64,000 nt of DNA from Rhodocyclales bacterium (GCA_028292485.1 JAQGMG010000028.1:62001-126000), one strand, 5' to 3'. Shown: positions 30,767 to 40,318, numbered from the stretch's first letter. The notes: a model not told the origin generated them from the letters alone. Numbers and translations are program-made.

Positions 30767-31240
30767 ATGAATCAGCAGATGTCGACAGACAAATCAGGCA
30801 ATCGAAGCGTTCTCAAGCCCGCCGGCCATGACGAAATTGGCGTCGCCGTCGGTACTGCCGGCGGCATCACCGCCGGAGCACTGGTAGGCGGTATTGCGGC
30901 TGGCCCGGCCGGCGCAGTGGTGGGTGCCGCCATAGGTGCCGCCGCCGGCGGTGTGGGCAGCAGGGCATTGCTTGAAGGATTCGACAGCGCGCCTGTCGAT
31001 GCTCATTGGCACGCCCGCTTCGCAGAAGAACCCTACTACGACCGCGACATGCGCTACGAGGACTACGCGCCGGCCTACCGCATTGGCGCCGCTGCGCGCG
31101 TGGCTCATCCGCAAGCCCGGTTCGAGGATGCCGAGCCGGTCATGCAAAACGAGTACCCGGGCGCACGCGGTGAATCGCGGCTGGCCTGGGAACGGGCCAG
31201 GGAAGCGGCACGTGCCTCGTTCCATACCGAGTACTTCTGA
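30767..31240 (+). CDS. Glycine-zipper protein of unknown function
   Basis: This is a 157-residue protein. Residues about 25-65 form a glycine/alanine-rich stretch (GTAGGITAGALVGGIAAGPA and onwards) with GxxxG spacing, typical of glycine-zipper segments that pack in membranes. No signal peptide is seen. The C-terminal half is charged and aromatic (EEPYYDRDMRYEDYAPAYR). The start has AAAGGAG upstream. I do not recognise a family beyond the zipper; an envelope or stress role would be a guess. Confidence 0.7.
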   Translation: MNQQMSTDKSGNRSVLKPAGHDEIGVAVGTAGGITAGALVGGIAAGPAGAVVGAAIGAAAGGVGSRALLEGFDSAPVDAHWHARFAEEPYYDRDMRYEDYAPAYRIGAAARVAHPQARFEDAEPVMQNEYPGARGESRLAWERAREAARASFHTEYF

Positions 31241-31299
31241 AGTGCTCGGTGATCGCACCGCTGGTACCTGCCATGTTCCCGGACGATCAGTTCAGACAT

Positions 31300-31327
31300 C
31301 GTCATTCCGGCCTTCGCCGGAATGACG
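31300..31327. terminator. Palindrome downstream of the glycine-zipper gene
   Basis: CGTCATTCCGG-CCTTCG-CCGGAATGACG forms a perfect hairpin of 11-base arms. It resembles one half of the dRS3-like repeat but with a different loop. It lies between two convergent genes and may end both transcripts. Confidence 0.55.
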
Positions 31328-31379
31328 TATGACAATGGGAAATCATGGACAGCCTCTTGCAGGCCACCGTACTGCCCTG

Positions 31380-32318
31380 CTATTCCTCCGTGTCGCGGCT
31401 CGGCGTGATGACTGGCTTCACATTGGTTTCGGTCAGCTCGGGTGAGCAGTACTCGATGAAGGCGTAGGCGAACCCGCGCAGGTAGTGGCCGCGGCGCACG
31501 GCGATGCGTGTCGTGTTCTGCTCGAAGAGGTGAGCGGAATCGAGCAGGCGCAAGCCCTTGTCGCGATCCGGGATGAAGGCGACCGAGGCGATGATGCCGA
31601 CGCCCAGCTCAAGCTCGACATAAGTCTTGATGACATCCGCATCGAGCGCAGACATCACGATATCGGTAGCAAGGCCGGCGCGTGCGAAGGTCTGGTCGAT
31701 GCGTGCACGGCCGGTGTAGCCCTCGTGATACGTGATGAGCGGGTATTCGGCGATGGCATCCAGCGTGAGTGGATCGATCTGCGTGAGCGGATGGCCTTCG
31801 GGCACGATGACGCTGTGATGCCAGCTGTGGAACGGGAAGGTGGCGATATCGGGTTGATTCTCCAGCGCTTCGGTGGCGATGCCGATATCGGCGTCGCCGG
31901 CCTGCAGCATCGAGACGATCTCCGCCGGGCTGGCCTGGTGCAATTCGAGATGCACTTTGGGATAAGCCTGCTTGAAACGCGTGACCACTTGCGGCAACAC
32001 GTAACGCGCCTGGGTGTGTGTCGTCACGACAGTGAGCTTGCCTTCGTCGCGTTGCGAGAACTGTTCGGCGAGCCGTTTGATATTGCGTGCGTCGAGCAGC
32101 ATGCGCTCGACGATGCCGACCAGTTCCTTGCCCGGATCGGTGAGGCCCAGCAGGCGCTTGCCACGGCGCACGAAGAGCTCGATGCCGAGTTCGTCTTCCA
32201 GATCCTTGATGTGTTTGCTGACGCCGGACTGCGAGGTGAACAGCGCGTTGGCGACCTCGGTCAGGTTGAAATTCTGGCGGACTGTTTCGCGGATGATGCG
32301 CAATTGCTGGAAGTTCAT
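31380..32318 (-). CDS. cysB: CysB-type LysR regulator of sulfur assimilation
   Basis: The 312-residue protein begins MNFQQLRIIRETVRQNFNLT, diagnostic of CysB/Cbl. An HTH at about 18-40 (ALFTSQSGVSKHIKDLEDEL) is followed by a LysR effector domain with VVTTHTQARYVLP. It should activate sulfate or sulfonate genes when sulfur is limiting, with acetylserine or sulfate-related effectors. It lies next to cysAWT. Betaproteobacteria can also carry the paralogue SsuR; the position favours CysB. A candidate common operator occurs upstream of cysT, ssuE and the sulfate-binding protein gene. Confidence 0.9.
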   Translation of the reverse strand: MNFQQLRIIRETVRQNFNLTEVANALFTSQSGVSKHIKDLEDELGIELFVRRGKRLLGLTDPGKELVGIVERMLLDARNIKRLAEQFSQRDEGKLTVVTTHTQARYVLPQVVTRFKQAYPKVHLELHQASPAEIVSMLQAGDADIGIATEALENQPDIATFPFHSWHHSVIVPEGHPLTQIDPLTLDAIAEYPLITYHEGYTGRARIDQTFARAGLATDIVMSALDADVIKTYVELELGVGIIASVAFIPDRDKGLRLLDSAHLFEQNTTRIAVRRGHYLRGFAYAFIEYCSPELTETNVKPVITPSRDTEE

Positions 32319-32337
32319 TGATCAACTCCTTGGATTT

Positions 32338-32444
32338 CGTAGGTTGGGGTGAGCGCAGCGATGCCCAACGCTTCACGGTGATGCACACGCTGCGCATTCT
32401 TTACCGACAGATGTTGGGCATCGCTGCCCTCACCCCAACCTACG
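32338..32444. repeat. REP-like paired repeat between cysB and cysA
   Basis: Two 32-base arms (32338-32369, 32413-32444) are inverted copies with a single mismatch. Outer ends are CGTAGGTTGGGG and CCCCAACCTACG. The loop is 43 bases. It fills most of the gap between cysA and cysB. Confidence 0.85.
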
Positions 32445-32445
32445 T

Positions 32446-33516
32446 TCATGTGGATTGCTCGAAGACCTTGAGCTGCGATGGAACCAGACGCACGCGGCTA
32501 CCTTCGGCGAGCGAGAGTTCGCGCACGCGCACGCGGCTGACCTCGACCTCGACGTGGGCGGGTGCGCCGCTATTCGTGTCGCCTTCGAGTTCGATACGCG
32601 AAGTTCCGCCAAAGTTGAGGATACGCACGACTGTTGCGGCAATGCCCTCGACATTCGGCGCCTCGAGCACGATGTCGAGTTCATGCGGACGCGCAAAGGC
32701 GATCACTTCCGCACCATTCGATAGGGGTTCGTCATGACGGTGCGCGTGCCCAGCCAGATTCACGTGCTCGCCGTCGACGCGGCCATGGAACAGATTGACC
32801 GAGCCGAGGAAGCCATACACGAATGGCGTAGCCGGGCTGTCGTATACCTCGTCCGGTGTACCGATCTGTTCGACATGCCCCTTGTTCATGAGCACCACAC
32901 GGTCAGCGACCTCGAGTGCTTCTTCCTGATCGTGCGTGACGAAAATACTCGTGATGTGCAGCTCGTCATGCAGCCGGCGCAGCCATCTGCGCAGCTCCTT
33001 GCGGACCTGCGCGTCGAGCGCGCCGAAAGGCTCGTCGAGCAACAGCACGCGCGGTTCAACGGCCAGTGCGCGCGCCAGCGCGATGCGTTGCCGCTGACCA
33101 CCGGAGAGTTGCGAGGGGAAACGGTCGGCGAGCCAGTCGAGCTGCACCAGATCCAGCAGATCATGCACTTTCCTGCGAATCACGGAATCACTCGGGCGCT
33201 CGCTGCGTGGCTTGACACGCAGGCCGAAGGCAACGTTGTCGAACACGGTCATGTGACGAAACAGTGCGTAATGCTGAAACACGAAACCGACCTGCCGCTC
33301 ACGCACATGCGTGTCGGAAGCGTCCTCCCCTTCGAGCAGCACCGAGCCGCTGTCGGCCGATTCGAGGCCGGCGATGATGCGCAGCAATGTCGTCTTGCCG
33401 CAGCCTGATGGCCCGAGCAAGGCAACGAGTTCGCCGCCGGGAAAATCCAGGCTGACGTTATCGAGGGCGACGAACTCGCCGAAGCGCTTGTCGATGTTCT
33501 TGACGGCTATGCTCAT
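32446..33516 (-). CDS. cysA: Sulfate/thiosulfate ABC transporter ATP-binding protein
   Basis: The 356-residue ATPase energises sulfate uptake. Walker A is GPSGCGKTT near residue 35. The signature is [16 protein letters not shown], and Walker B is [12 protein letters not shown]. The C-terminal 120 residues form a TOBE-like regulatory domain ([12 protein letters not shown]). It is one base after the cysW stop and last in the cysTWA operon. Confidence 0.95.
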   Translation of the reverse strand: MSIAVKNIDKRFGEFVALDNVSLDFPGGELVALLGPSGCGKTTLLRIIAGLESADSGSVLLEGEDASDTHVRERQVGFVFQHYALFRHMTVFDNVAFGLRVKPRSERPSDSVIRRKVHDLLDLVQLDWLADRFPSQLSGGQRQRIALARALAVEPRVLLLDEPFGALDAQVRKELRRWLRRLHDELHITSIFVTHDQEEALEVADRVVLMNKGHVEQIGTPDEVYDSPATPFVYGFLGSVNLFHGRVDGEHVNLAGHAHRHDEPLSNGAEVIAFARPHELDIVLEAPNVEGIAATVVRILNFGGTSRIELEGDTNSGAPAHVEVEVSRVRVRELSLAEGSRVRLVPSQLKVFEQST

Positions 33517-33517
33517 T

Positions 33518-34468
33518 TCAATTCACTCCCGCTCTTGGCGTAACTGCTGCATTCAGGCGACTCAGTACCTCAGGTGTGTCCTGTACTGCGCCATGTGACA
33601 ATTGTCTTGTCATGTTCCATTCGACCCATGTCTTGATGACCAGCGTAATCAGCGCCAGCATGGCCAGGAGCGACGCCACTGCGAAGGCCGCCGACATCTT
33701 GTATTCGTTGTAGAGAATCTCGATATGCAGCGGCATGGTGTTGGTGTAACCGCGGATATGACCGGACACTACCGACACCGCGCCGAACTCACCCATGGCG
33801 CGCGCATTGCAAAGCACCACGCCATAGATCAGGCCCCATTTGATGTTCGGCAAGGTCACATGCCAGAAGGTCTGCCAGCCGTTGGCGCCGAGCACGATGG
33901 CTGCCTCTTCCTCTTCCCTGCCCTGCGCCTGCATCAAAGGAATCAGCTCGCGCGCCACGAAGGGAAAAGTCACGAAGATGGTGGCCAGCACGATGCCTGG
34001 AATCGCGAAGATGATCTTGATGTCATGCGCCTGCAGCCACGGGCCGAACCAGCCTTGCGCGCCGAACATCAGCACGTAGATCAGGCCTGACACGACCGGT
34101 GATACCGAGAATGGCAGGTCGATGAGCGTAGTCAGTAGCTGCTTGCCGCGGAAATCGTATTTGGCAATCGTCCACGCAGCCGCGACACCGAACACCAGGT
34201 TGAGTGGCACAGCGATGCCGGCGGCAATCAGTGTGAGCTGTATCGCAGAGAGCGCATCGTCATCGATAAGCGCGGCGAAATAGGCTTCCCAGCCCTTCTT
34301 CAAGCCTTCCGAAAAAACGACTGTCAGCGGTAGCAACAGGAACAGTGCGAAGAACAGCAGCGAAATACCGACGATGGTCCACTTGAGCCATGGCGCTTCG
34401 CTGGTGGCGGGATTGTCCTCGTAATGCTTCGCTGCGGAATGAACGTGTAGTGCACCTGCGCCAGCCAT
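33518..34468 (-). CDS. cysW: Sulfate ABC transporter permease CysW
   Basis: This 316-residue inner-membrane permease has six predicted helices and the EAA-type loop [24 protein letters not shown] that docks on CysA. The start at 34468 overlaps the cysT stop by one base (TAATG). A hydrophilic N-terminal extension of about 35 residues precedes the first helix. Confidence 0.93.
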   Translation of the reverse strand: MAGAGALHVHSAAKHYEDNPATSEAPWLKWTIVGISLLFFALFLLLPLTVVFSEGLKKGWEAYFAALIDDDALSAIQLTLIAAGIAVPLNLVFGVAAAWTIAKYDFRGKQLLTTLIDLPFSVSPVVSGLIYVLMFGAQGWFGPWLQAHDIKIIFAIPGIVLATIFVTFPFVARELIPLMQAQGREEEEAAIVLGANGWQTFWHVTLPNIKWGLIYGVVLCNARAMGEFGAVSVVSGHIRGYTNTMPLHIEILYNEYKMSAAFAVASLLAMLALITLVIKTWVEWNMTRQLSHGAVQDTPEVLSRLNAAVTPRAGVN

Positions 34469-35316
34469 TACGCACGCCCTCCCGCATTTTGTCCGATTCG
34501 ACGCGTGCTCCACGCCTGCAGCGCATTGACCAGGAAGAGCAGCGCAAACGATGCCACCAGCATGACCACGGCAATCGCCGTGGCACCGGCATAGTCATAC
34601 TGTTCGAGTTGAGTAATGATCATCAGCGGCGTGATCTCCGACACCATTGGAATATTGCCGGCGATGAAGATCACTGAACCGTACTCGCCGACAGCGCGGG
34701 CAAAGGCCAGCGCAAATCCTGTAAGCAGTGCTGGCAGAACGAGCGGAAAGATGACGGTACGGAATGTGATCCAGCGCTCGGCGCCCAGGCTTGCTGCTGC
34801 TTCTTCGAGTTCTGTTTCCAGGTCTTCGAGAATCGGCTGTACCGTGCGCACCACGAAAGGCAGGCCGATGAAGATCAGTGCGACCAGCACACCGAGGGGG
34901 GTGTAAGCGACCTTGATGCCGAGCGGCAACAACAACTGGCCCAGCCAGCCTTTGGGTGAGTAGACCGCCGACAGCGCAATGCCCGCCACGGCAGTGGGCA
35001 GGGCGAAGGGCAGATCGACAAGCGCATCGACCAGTCTCTTGCCGGGAAAGCGATAACGCACCAGCGACCACGCCAGCAGGAAGCCGAAAACCGTATTGAT
35101 GGCCGCCGCCAGCAGCGCCGCGCCAAAGCTCAGACGATACGAGGCCAGCACACGTGGCGCCGTGACCACCTCCCAGAAACGCTCCAGCGTCATGGTCGTC
35201 GTCTTCAGGAAGATCGCCGCCAGCGGGATCAGCACGATCAACGAGAGATAGCCGAGCGTATAACCGAGCGTCAGATTGAAGCCGGGCAGCACGCGCACTT
35301 TGCGAGTCGCGCTCAT
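34468..35316 (-). CDS. cysT: Sulfate ABC transporter permease CysT
   Basis: This 282-residue permease has six predicted helices and the EAA loop ([23 protein letters not shown]). It pairs with CysW to form the sulfate channel. It is first in the cysTWA operon. No periplasmic binding protein gene is adjacent; the likely partner is encoded at 49969-50997. A candidate CysB site lies 82 bases upstream. Confidence 0.93.
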   Translation of the reverse strand: MSATRKVRVLPGFNLTLGYTLGYLSLIVLIPLAAIFLKTTTMTLERFWEVVTAPRVLASYRLSFGAALLAAAINTVFGFLLAWSLVRYRFPGKRLVDALVDLPFALPTAVAGIALSAVYSPKGWLGQLLLPLGIKVAYTPLGVLVALIFIGLPFVVRTVQPILEDLETELEEAAASLGAERWITFRTVIFPLVLPALLTGFALAFARAVGEYGSVIFIAGNIPMVSEITPLMIITQLEQYDYAGATAIAVVMLVASFALLFLVNALQAWSTRRIGQNAGGRA

Positions 35317-35398
35317 GTCGGGCCTTCAGGGAACACGCACATTTCGAGAAATCCTTATACGAAAGACGCGAGTCTAGAGGCCACTCCTTAGAAAAATA

Positions 35399-35422
35399 AC
35401 CAATAAAACCTACGGTGCTTAT
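35399..35422 (-). promoter_or_regulatory. Candidate CysB-type operator upstream of cysT
   Basis: The plus strand reads ACCAA (35399-35403), 12 bases, TGCTTAT (35416-35422). In gene direction this is ATAAGCA-N12-TTGGT, 82 bases before the cysT start. TATAAG (minus strand, 35354-35359) lies downstream as a possible -10 box without a good -35, as expected for an activated promoter. Identical halves and spacing occur before ssuE and the sulfate-binding protein gene. Confidence 0.7.
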
Positions 35423-35553
35423 TCGAAAAAGTGCAATAGACCGAGTTGTGGAAAGGCAAATGCTGAAACCTTGATAAGCATCGGAAAACAAAAGCGTTGG
35501 ACTGGCGCCGGGATTTTCCTAGCATGTGTGCTCACAGCAAGGAGAGGAGTGCC

Positions 35554-35859
35554 ATGCCAACATCACGATGTTTGACGACCCGCGAACTGAATGCCCTGCG
35601 CGTCGCGCTCGACAAGCGCCACATCACGGTCGAGGACGTGGCCACCCTCGACTACGCGCGTCTTGTGCGCACGCCCGGCCTGGGCCGCAAGAGCATTGCC
35701 AATATCCGCGAATGGCTGGCCGGGCAGGGGCGTCATCTGTGCAATGACGAAGAGCCGGATGCCGGCCCGAGCGTCGACAACGGTGACGTGCGCGTTATCG
35801 AACGCGCAATTGCCTGCCTGCAGGAGCGGGGTTATACCGTGTTGCCGCCGCAGGTGTGA
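35554..35859 (+). CDS. Orphan RNA polymerase alpha-CTD-like small protein
   Basis: This 101-residue protein has a segment at about 25-62 (VEDVATLDYARLVRTPGLG then RKSIANIREWLAGQG) that closely resembles the C-terminal domain of the RNA polymerase alpha subunit. That domain uses a helix-hairpin-helix to bind DNA and activators. No alpha N-terminal assembly domain is present. The remaining 40 residues are acidic then hydrophobic. ATG 35554 has AAGGAGAGGAG just upstream; the longer frame from 35497 has no ribosome site. It is divergent from cysT. A DNA-binding or transcription role is inferred. Confidence 0.75.
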   Translation: MPTSRCLTTRELNALRVALDKRHITVEDVATLDYARLVRTPGLGRKSIANIREWLAGQGRHLCNDEEPDAGPSVDNGDVRVIERAIACLQERGYTVLPPQV

Positions 35860-36109
35860 GCGGGTGTGGGAAGTACGTTGGTGGAACCCTCGACACGCAC
35901 GAGCAACAATCCAGAGATCCTGTTGATGTCCAGAATTCGCGGCAACGAGACTGGCACTGTTGCAGCCGTTCGCCCCGAGTGCCGCGTAGCGGTTTATCGA
36001 GGGGTGGGTCGATCACGCGCCGGCTTCGATACACCGGCGCGGTATCCGGCCCGAACGGACTGCCGTGATTTACGAAGACATCATAATCGGCGCCAATGCA
36101 CGGGCGCTT

Positions 36110-36817
36110 TCACGCACTACTGGAACTCGACGCGCGCAGCGCTTGTGCCGCGCATCGGGCCGCATGTTGCCGATCGCCAGAGATCGAGTCGAACCGCTTC
36201 TGTACCATTGCCACGATAGCGGGCGGCGCGAGCTCGGGGCGACCGCCAGCGAACGGCGGTGCCGCTGCGTACTCCATACCCAGCAGTACCGCTTGTGCAT
36301 GATTATCGCCAGCGATTTCTGCCATAAGCGTAAGTGCCATGTCGATGCCTGCCGTTACACCGCCACCGGTGAAAATATTGCCGTCGCGGACGACACGTGC
36401 CGGGTCTGGCGTGACGTTGTCAAATTCGCCCAGCAAGTCGCGCCAGGCCCAGTGGCAAGCTGCGCGTTTGCCATGCAGCAATCCGGCAGCGGCCAGCAGC
36501 AGCGAACCCGAACACACCGAGGTGACGAACTGTGCGGTCGCGGCAAGCCTGCGTAGTTCGGCGAGAAAACCGGTGTGCTGCATCATTGGCGTGACGCCAT
36601 AACCGCCCGGCACACACAGCACGGCGCAGCGCTCGATGTCCGCCAGGCGCTGGGTATCGAAACGGAGCCCGCCATCTGCCTGCACCGGCCCACCTTCGGG
36701 TGAGCCCAGCACGCATTGCGCGCCCGGCAGTTTTGAAAGCACCTCGTGCGGACCGGTGAAATCGAGCTGTGTGACATCTGGAAAAATGGGGAAAACAATC
36801 GGGAAGGGCGTGGTCAT
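36110..36817 (-). CDS. DJ-1/PfpI family protein (isonitrile hydratase-like)
   Basis: The 235-residue protein has FPIFPDVTQLDFTGPHEVLS at the start and VCVPGGYG-like and VTSVCSGSLLLAAAGLL motifs. The nucleophile elbow cysteine of the DJ-1/PfpI fold lies in CSGS. The subgroup resembles isonitrile hydratases, but activity is unproven. ATG 36817 begins the family domain; the open frame runs upstream to 36922 without similarity. It is divergent from a GlxA-type regulator that contains the same fold. Confidence 0.85.
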   Translation of the reverse strand: MTTPFPIVFPIFPDVTQLDFTGPHEVLSKLPGAQCVLGSPEGGPVQADGGLRFDTQRLADIERCAVLCVPGGYGVTPMMQHTGFLAELRRLAATAQFVTSVCSGSLLLAAAGLLHGKRAACHWAWRDLLGEFDNVTPDPARVVRDGNIFTGGGVTAGIDMALTLMAEIAGDNHAQAVLLGMEYAAAPPFAGGRPELAPPAIVAMVQKRFDSISGDRQHAARCAAQALRASSSSSA

Positions 36818-36921
36818 GTGCGGCTCCAATGGATGCAGGACGTTGGCAGTAGCGTCAGGATGAGCCAGGCCGCCGATGGCTGCAATGACACATATCCCAC
36901 TTTTCATGCCATGCTCCGGCA

Positions 36922-37860
36922 ATGCCGCATCGCATCGCCTTCCTCGTCTTCAAGGATTTCCAGCTTCTCGATATCGCGGGGCCCCTGAGTGCTTTCGAGA
37001 TCGCCGAGCGCGTGCGGCCGGGCAGTTATGTGTGGCGCATCGTTGCGGCGGAAGCGGGCGCCGTCATGGCTTCATCGGGGATTGCATGGTCTGCCCGGGC
37101 TCTGCCTCGTGCAGGCTCGGTCGATACTGTGGTCGTGGCAGGCGGTGACGGCGTGAATGCCGCTTTTGGTGACGCCAGAACTCTCGCCTGGGTACGCCGC
37201 ATGGCGCGCAGCAAGGCCCGCATCGCCAGCGTATGCAGCGGCAGTATGTTGCTGGCGGCTGCAGGCGTCCTGGATGGGAAAACCGCCACCACGCACTGGT
37301 ATCGAACCCGCGAGTTTCGAGAGCTCTTTCCACAGGTCACGCTCGATGCCGACAGGATATTCGTCAACGACGGACAGATCTGGACATCAGCCGGCATCTG
37401 TGCGGGCATCGATCTGGCGCTGGCACTGATCGCATTCGACCTGGGCGACGCCGTTGCACGCCATGTCGCTAAACAGCTTGTCGTGTACTACCGCAGACCG
37501 GGCGGCCAGTCGCAGTTCTCGGCGCTGCTCGACATGGCGCCTGCGCAGGGGCGTTTTTCTGCATTGCTGGGCCATGTGCGCAGTACGCTCGCCGAGCGCC
37601 ACAGCGTGACTGATCTTGCGGAGCGCATGTGCATGAGCTCTCGGCATTTCGCACGTGCATTCCTTACAGAGACCGGCACCACGCCTGCGCATGCGGTCGA
37701 GCGGCTGCGTGTCGAGACGGCGCGTGCCACGCTGGAAAGCGGCACGACGTCGGTTCAACGTGTGGCTTTGTCGTGCGGCTTTGGTAATGCAGAACGCATG
37801 CGGCGCAGTTTTATACGGCTGCTCGGTGTGTCGCCGTCGGCGCTGAAGTCACAGCAATGA
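36922..37860 (+). CDS. GlxA-type AraC family regulator with DJ-1/PfpI sensor domain
   Basis: The 312-residue protein has an N-terminal PfpI-like domain (IAFLVFKDFQLLDIAGPL, and SVCSGSMLLAAAGVL). A C-terminal AraC double HTH follows from about 215 to 310 (SVTDLAERMCMSSRHFARAF, VQRVALSCGFGNAERMRRSF). This is the layout of GlxA regulators. Gene order suggests control of the divergent PfpI protein across a 104-base gap. A REP-like hairpin follows three bases after its stop. Confidence 0.9.
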   Translation: MPHRIAFLVFKDFQLLDIAGPLSAFEIAERVRPGSYVWRIVAAEAGAVMASSGIAWSARALPRAGSVDTVVVAGGDGVNAAFGDARTLAWVRRMARSKARIASVCSGSMLLAAAGVLDGKTATTHWYRTREFRELFPQVTLDADRIFVNDGQIWTSAGICAGIDLALALIAFDLGDAVARHVAKQLVVYYRRPGGQSQFSALLDMAPAQGRFSALLGHVRSTLAERHSVTDLAERMCMSSRHFARAFLTETGTTPAHAVERLRVETARATLESGTTSVQRVALSCGFGNAERMRRSFIRLLGVSPSALKSQQ

Positions 37861-37863
37861 AAC

Positions 37864-37931
37864 GTAGGGCGCAGTGCCAACTGCGCCGTATCTTTTCGAC
37901 ATCATTCGGCGCAGTTGGCACTGCGCCCTAC
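37864..37931. repeat. REP-like hairpin after the GlxA-type gene
   Basis: Perfect 25-base arms (37864-37888, 37907-37931) begin GTAGGGCGCAGTGCCAACTG and enclose an 18-base loop. The outer GTAGG...CCTAC motif matches the other hairpins of this family in the window. Confidence 0.85.
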
Positions 37932-38031
37932 ACTGGACTTCTTGTACTGTGCGTGCCATCGCCGCTTCTCCAGGCAGCACCATCGGATCCAATCTGCAAA
38001 GCTTCTGTCGTGACGGATGCTTTAGCCGATA

Positions 38032-38412
38032 ATGTCGGGTTGCGCCTTCAACAATCCAACCGGGATCGATCTCGATATGTTCCAGCGACTCACCACTGCG
38101 GCTTGTGCCGTAGATTGGCTTCTTGCGCTCTTGTTTACCCAGGCAGGCATGTTCCTGGTGGGAAAGGCACATGCGGATGCAGGCAGGGGCGGACCGGTGC
38201 AGGAGTTTGTGCCCGGCATGTCCACCGGCAGCCTTGCAATGCTGGCCCTGATTCTGGCGGCGTCACTGATACTTCATGGATTCTGGTGCTGGCGCCAGTT
38301 CAAGACGCTCGGCGCCGTGCATTCACCCAAGCCCATGCAAATTGCATTGATGCTGGGGGCACCGCTGGCCGCTCTGGCCATTGGCGTCGTGCTGGCAATT
38401 CTCCACCGCTGA
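38032..38412 (+). CDS. Small membrane protein of unknown function
   Basis: The predicted protein has 126 residues and three hydrophobic segments (about 22-44, 64-86 and 101-124) separated by short polar loops. A second possible start is ATG 38077 (16 codons later), directly before the first helix; neither has a strong ribosome site. I do not recognise a family. It faces the DUF5610-like gene convergently with a nine-base gap. Confidence 0.55.
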   Translation: MSGCAFNNPTGIDLDMFQRLTTAACAVDWLLALLFTQAGMFLVGKAHADAGRGGPVQEFVPGMSTGSLAMLALILAASLILHGFWCWRQFKTLGAVHSPKPMQIALMLGAPLAALAIGVVLAILHR

Positions 38413-38421
38413 GGCCAGGGT

Positions 38422-39072
38422 CTAGGCCTGCGCTGTTGTTCTGGTAGTGCCCGGCGCGGGCACGAGGCTCACGTCTCCTGATGGAATGCCATTGGCGGCC
38501 CAGCGGTCGAGCTCTTCCATGATGGCCTTGTGCGTTTGCTGGCTGATCTCTGGCAGCTTGCCGCCGAGCATGGCCTGGGCTTCATCGAAGCCTTTCTGAA
38601 TCGCCGCGCGGAAGGTCTCGATCTTTGCCGGATCGTTGCCGATGCCGAACTTCGCAAAGTTCAGGATGCGCTCGGCCGTTTTCTGTACGCCGAATTCGCC
38701 ATCCGGAGCGATATCGGCCTTGGCTTTTTCGATGGTCGCCGGGTCAGCAGTCAGTTTCTGCTCACCGCTCACCACCTTGTCGATCGCCAGGCCTTGCTGT
38801 TCGAGCAAGGGCCGCAGAAAGGCCATGAACTCGTCGACCTTCTGCTTCGAGTCCGACAACAAGGTCGCCAGATCCGGTCGTTCCGTTTCGAGCTTGGTCC
38901 GCGGATCGGCATACGTCGAGTCAGGCGCGATTGCACCCGTCAACGTGACACGTTCCTGCGGCGTATTTGTGCCGCCTGTGGCTGTGCCAGAGGTTGAGCT
39001 GGTGCTTGCACCGGGCTGCCTCACGACAGGCGTCGTGCTCGGCGTGTTCAGGGTGGGAAGCTGGATAGACAT
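38422..39072 (-). CDS. DUF5610-like hypothetical protein
   Basis: This 216-residue protein has no signal peptide or membrane helix. The first 45 residues are rich in Ser, Thr, Pro and Gly and look disordered. The C-terminal region (TAERILNFAKFGIG..., IQKGFDEAQAMLGGKLPEIS, then a helix around HKAIMEELDRWA) resembles the DUF5610 pattern. That similarity is remembered, not computed. No operon partners are evident. Function unknown. Confidence 0.6.
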   Translation of the reverse strand: MSIQLPTLNTPSTTPVVRQPGASTSSTSGTATGGTNTPQERVTLTGAIAPDSTYADPRTKLETERPDLATLLSDSKQKVDEFMAFLRPLLEQQGLAIDKVVSGEQKLTADPATIEKAKADIAPDGEFGVQKTAERILNFAKFGIGNDPAKIETFRAAIQKGFDEAQAMLGGKLPEISQQTHKAIMEELDRWAANGIPSGDVSLVPAPGTTRTTAQA

Positions 39073-39454
39073 GATGCGTACCTCTCATGGCAACCATCTT
39101 CAGATCATGATGTCCGTCGCAGGTGCGACGCGCATGTGATGCCTGATCTGGAAACGGACAAGACAGTTAACACCATACCCGCTGCTTGCTGCTGACAGGT
39201 GAACGAGTTGAATGATCTTGAATGCCTCTGTTATTTATAGCCCATGCATCATCGCGGCATTGTGGTGTCTCTTTGCTCGCAACAAGCGCTCCCGCCAGAT
39301 TATCGCTGTGAGCGATAAGCTTGATATGCCCGTAAACGCGTCATCATCCGCAAAATCCGTTAGCGTTGATGTCAGGGCGCGCGAAGGTTTTGCGACGCAG
39401 GCAATGCTTCGATATCAGAGGCTTTTACCGCAATGAACGGAAAGGAAGTGTTTC
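39073..39454. other. Gene-free stretch of about 380 bases
   Basis: No supported gene is present. CGTCGCAGGTGCGACG (39116-39131) is a small palindrome near the DUF5610-like gene start. A 74-codon open frame on the plus strand has no ribosome site or coding look. The region probably holds promoters for the two divergent genes. Confidence 0.5.
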
Positions 39455-40315
39455 GTGGCTAGTTATGGTTTTCTCGGTCTGGGCATCATGGGTAATGCAA
39501 TGGCGGCGAATCTGCTGCGTGCCGGCTTCGACGTCACGGTGTGGAATCGCACTGCTGCACGTTGTGCGCCGCTGGTGGCGCTCGGTGCGAAACAAGCAGC
39601 AACACCGCGTGAGGTCGCCGCCAATTGCGACATCACCATCGCCATCCTTGCCGACCCGGCTGCGGCGCGCGAGACCTGTTTCGGCGTGGACGGTGTGCTC
39701 GCAGGCATCGGTGACGGCCGTGGCTACATTGACATGTCCACCGTCGACGATCAGACGGCGCGAGACATCGGCGCAGCCATCGCACAACGCGGCGGGCGCT
39801 TCCTCGAAGCGCCCGTGTCCGGCACCAAGAAACCCGCTGAAGACGGTACGTTGATCATCCTCGCCGGCGGCGAGCGCGGCCTGTTCGACGATGCAGGCCC
39901 GGCTTTCGAAAAACTCGCCAAGAAAAGTCTCTACCTTGGCGAACTTGGCCAGGGCGCACGCATGAAGCTCGTCGTCAACATGATCATGGGCTCCATGCTG
40001 ACGGCATTGGGCGAAGGTCTCGCCCTGGGCCTCAAGGGAGACCTCGACGGCGCACAGATTCTCGAAGTGATCGACGCCGGCGCGATGTCCTGCCCGATGT
40101 TCAAGGGCAAGGGCCCGATGTTGCTGGCAGAGAACTACACCACCAGCTTCCCGCTCAAGCATATGCAGAAGGACCTGCGGCTTGCTCTGGCGCTCAGTGA
40201 AGAGCTCGGCCAGACCTTGCATGCAGCAAGTGCCACGAACGAGCTCTTCAAGCGCGCGAGCATTGCCGGCCATGGCGACGAAGATATCGCGGCGGTCTAC
40301 CGTGTCATAAAGTAG
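39455..40315 (+). CDS. 3-hydroxyisobutyrate dehydrogenase family reductase (glyoxylate/succinic semialdehyde type)
   Basis: The 286-residue protein has an NADP-binding start YGFLGLGIMGNAMAANLL. The substrate loop APVSGTKKPAEDGTL and catalytic lysine region KLVVNMIMGSML follow. The GTKKPAE variant suggests the GLYR subgroup, which reduces glyoxylate and succinic semialdehyde, rather than 3-hydroxyisobutyrate dehydrogenase proper. GTG start at 39455 with GGAAAGGAAG upstream. The REP unit starting 40319 follows its stop. Confidence 0.88.
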   Translation: MASYGFLGLGIMGNAMAANLLRAGFDVTVWNRTAARCAPLVALGAKQAATPREVAANCDITIAILADPAAARETCFGVDGVLAGIGDGRGYIDMSTVDDQTARDIGAAIAQRGGRFLEAPVSGTKKPAEDGTLIILAGGERGLFDDAGPAFEKLAKKSLYLGELGQGARMKLVVNMIMGSMLTALGEGLALGLKGDLDGAQILEVIDAGAMSCPMFKGKGPMLLAENYTTSFPLKHMQKDLRLALALSEELGQTLHAASATNELFKRASIAGHGDEDIAAVYRVIK

Positions 40316-40318
40316 CCT

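Noticed and set aside
36065-36556. 163-codon plus-strand frame overlapping the PfpI gene
   Set aside because: No motifs; mostly antisense to the PfpI coding region.
39212-39436. 74-codon open frame in the 39.1-39.45 kb gap
   Set aside because: No ribosome site, no family resemblance and no coding-like composition.
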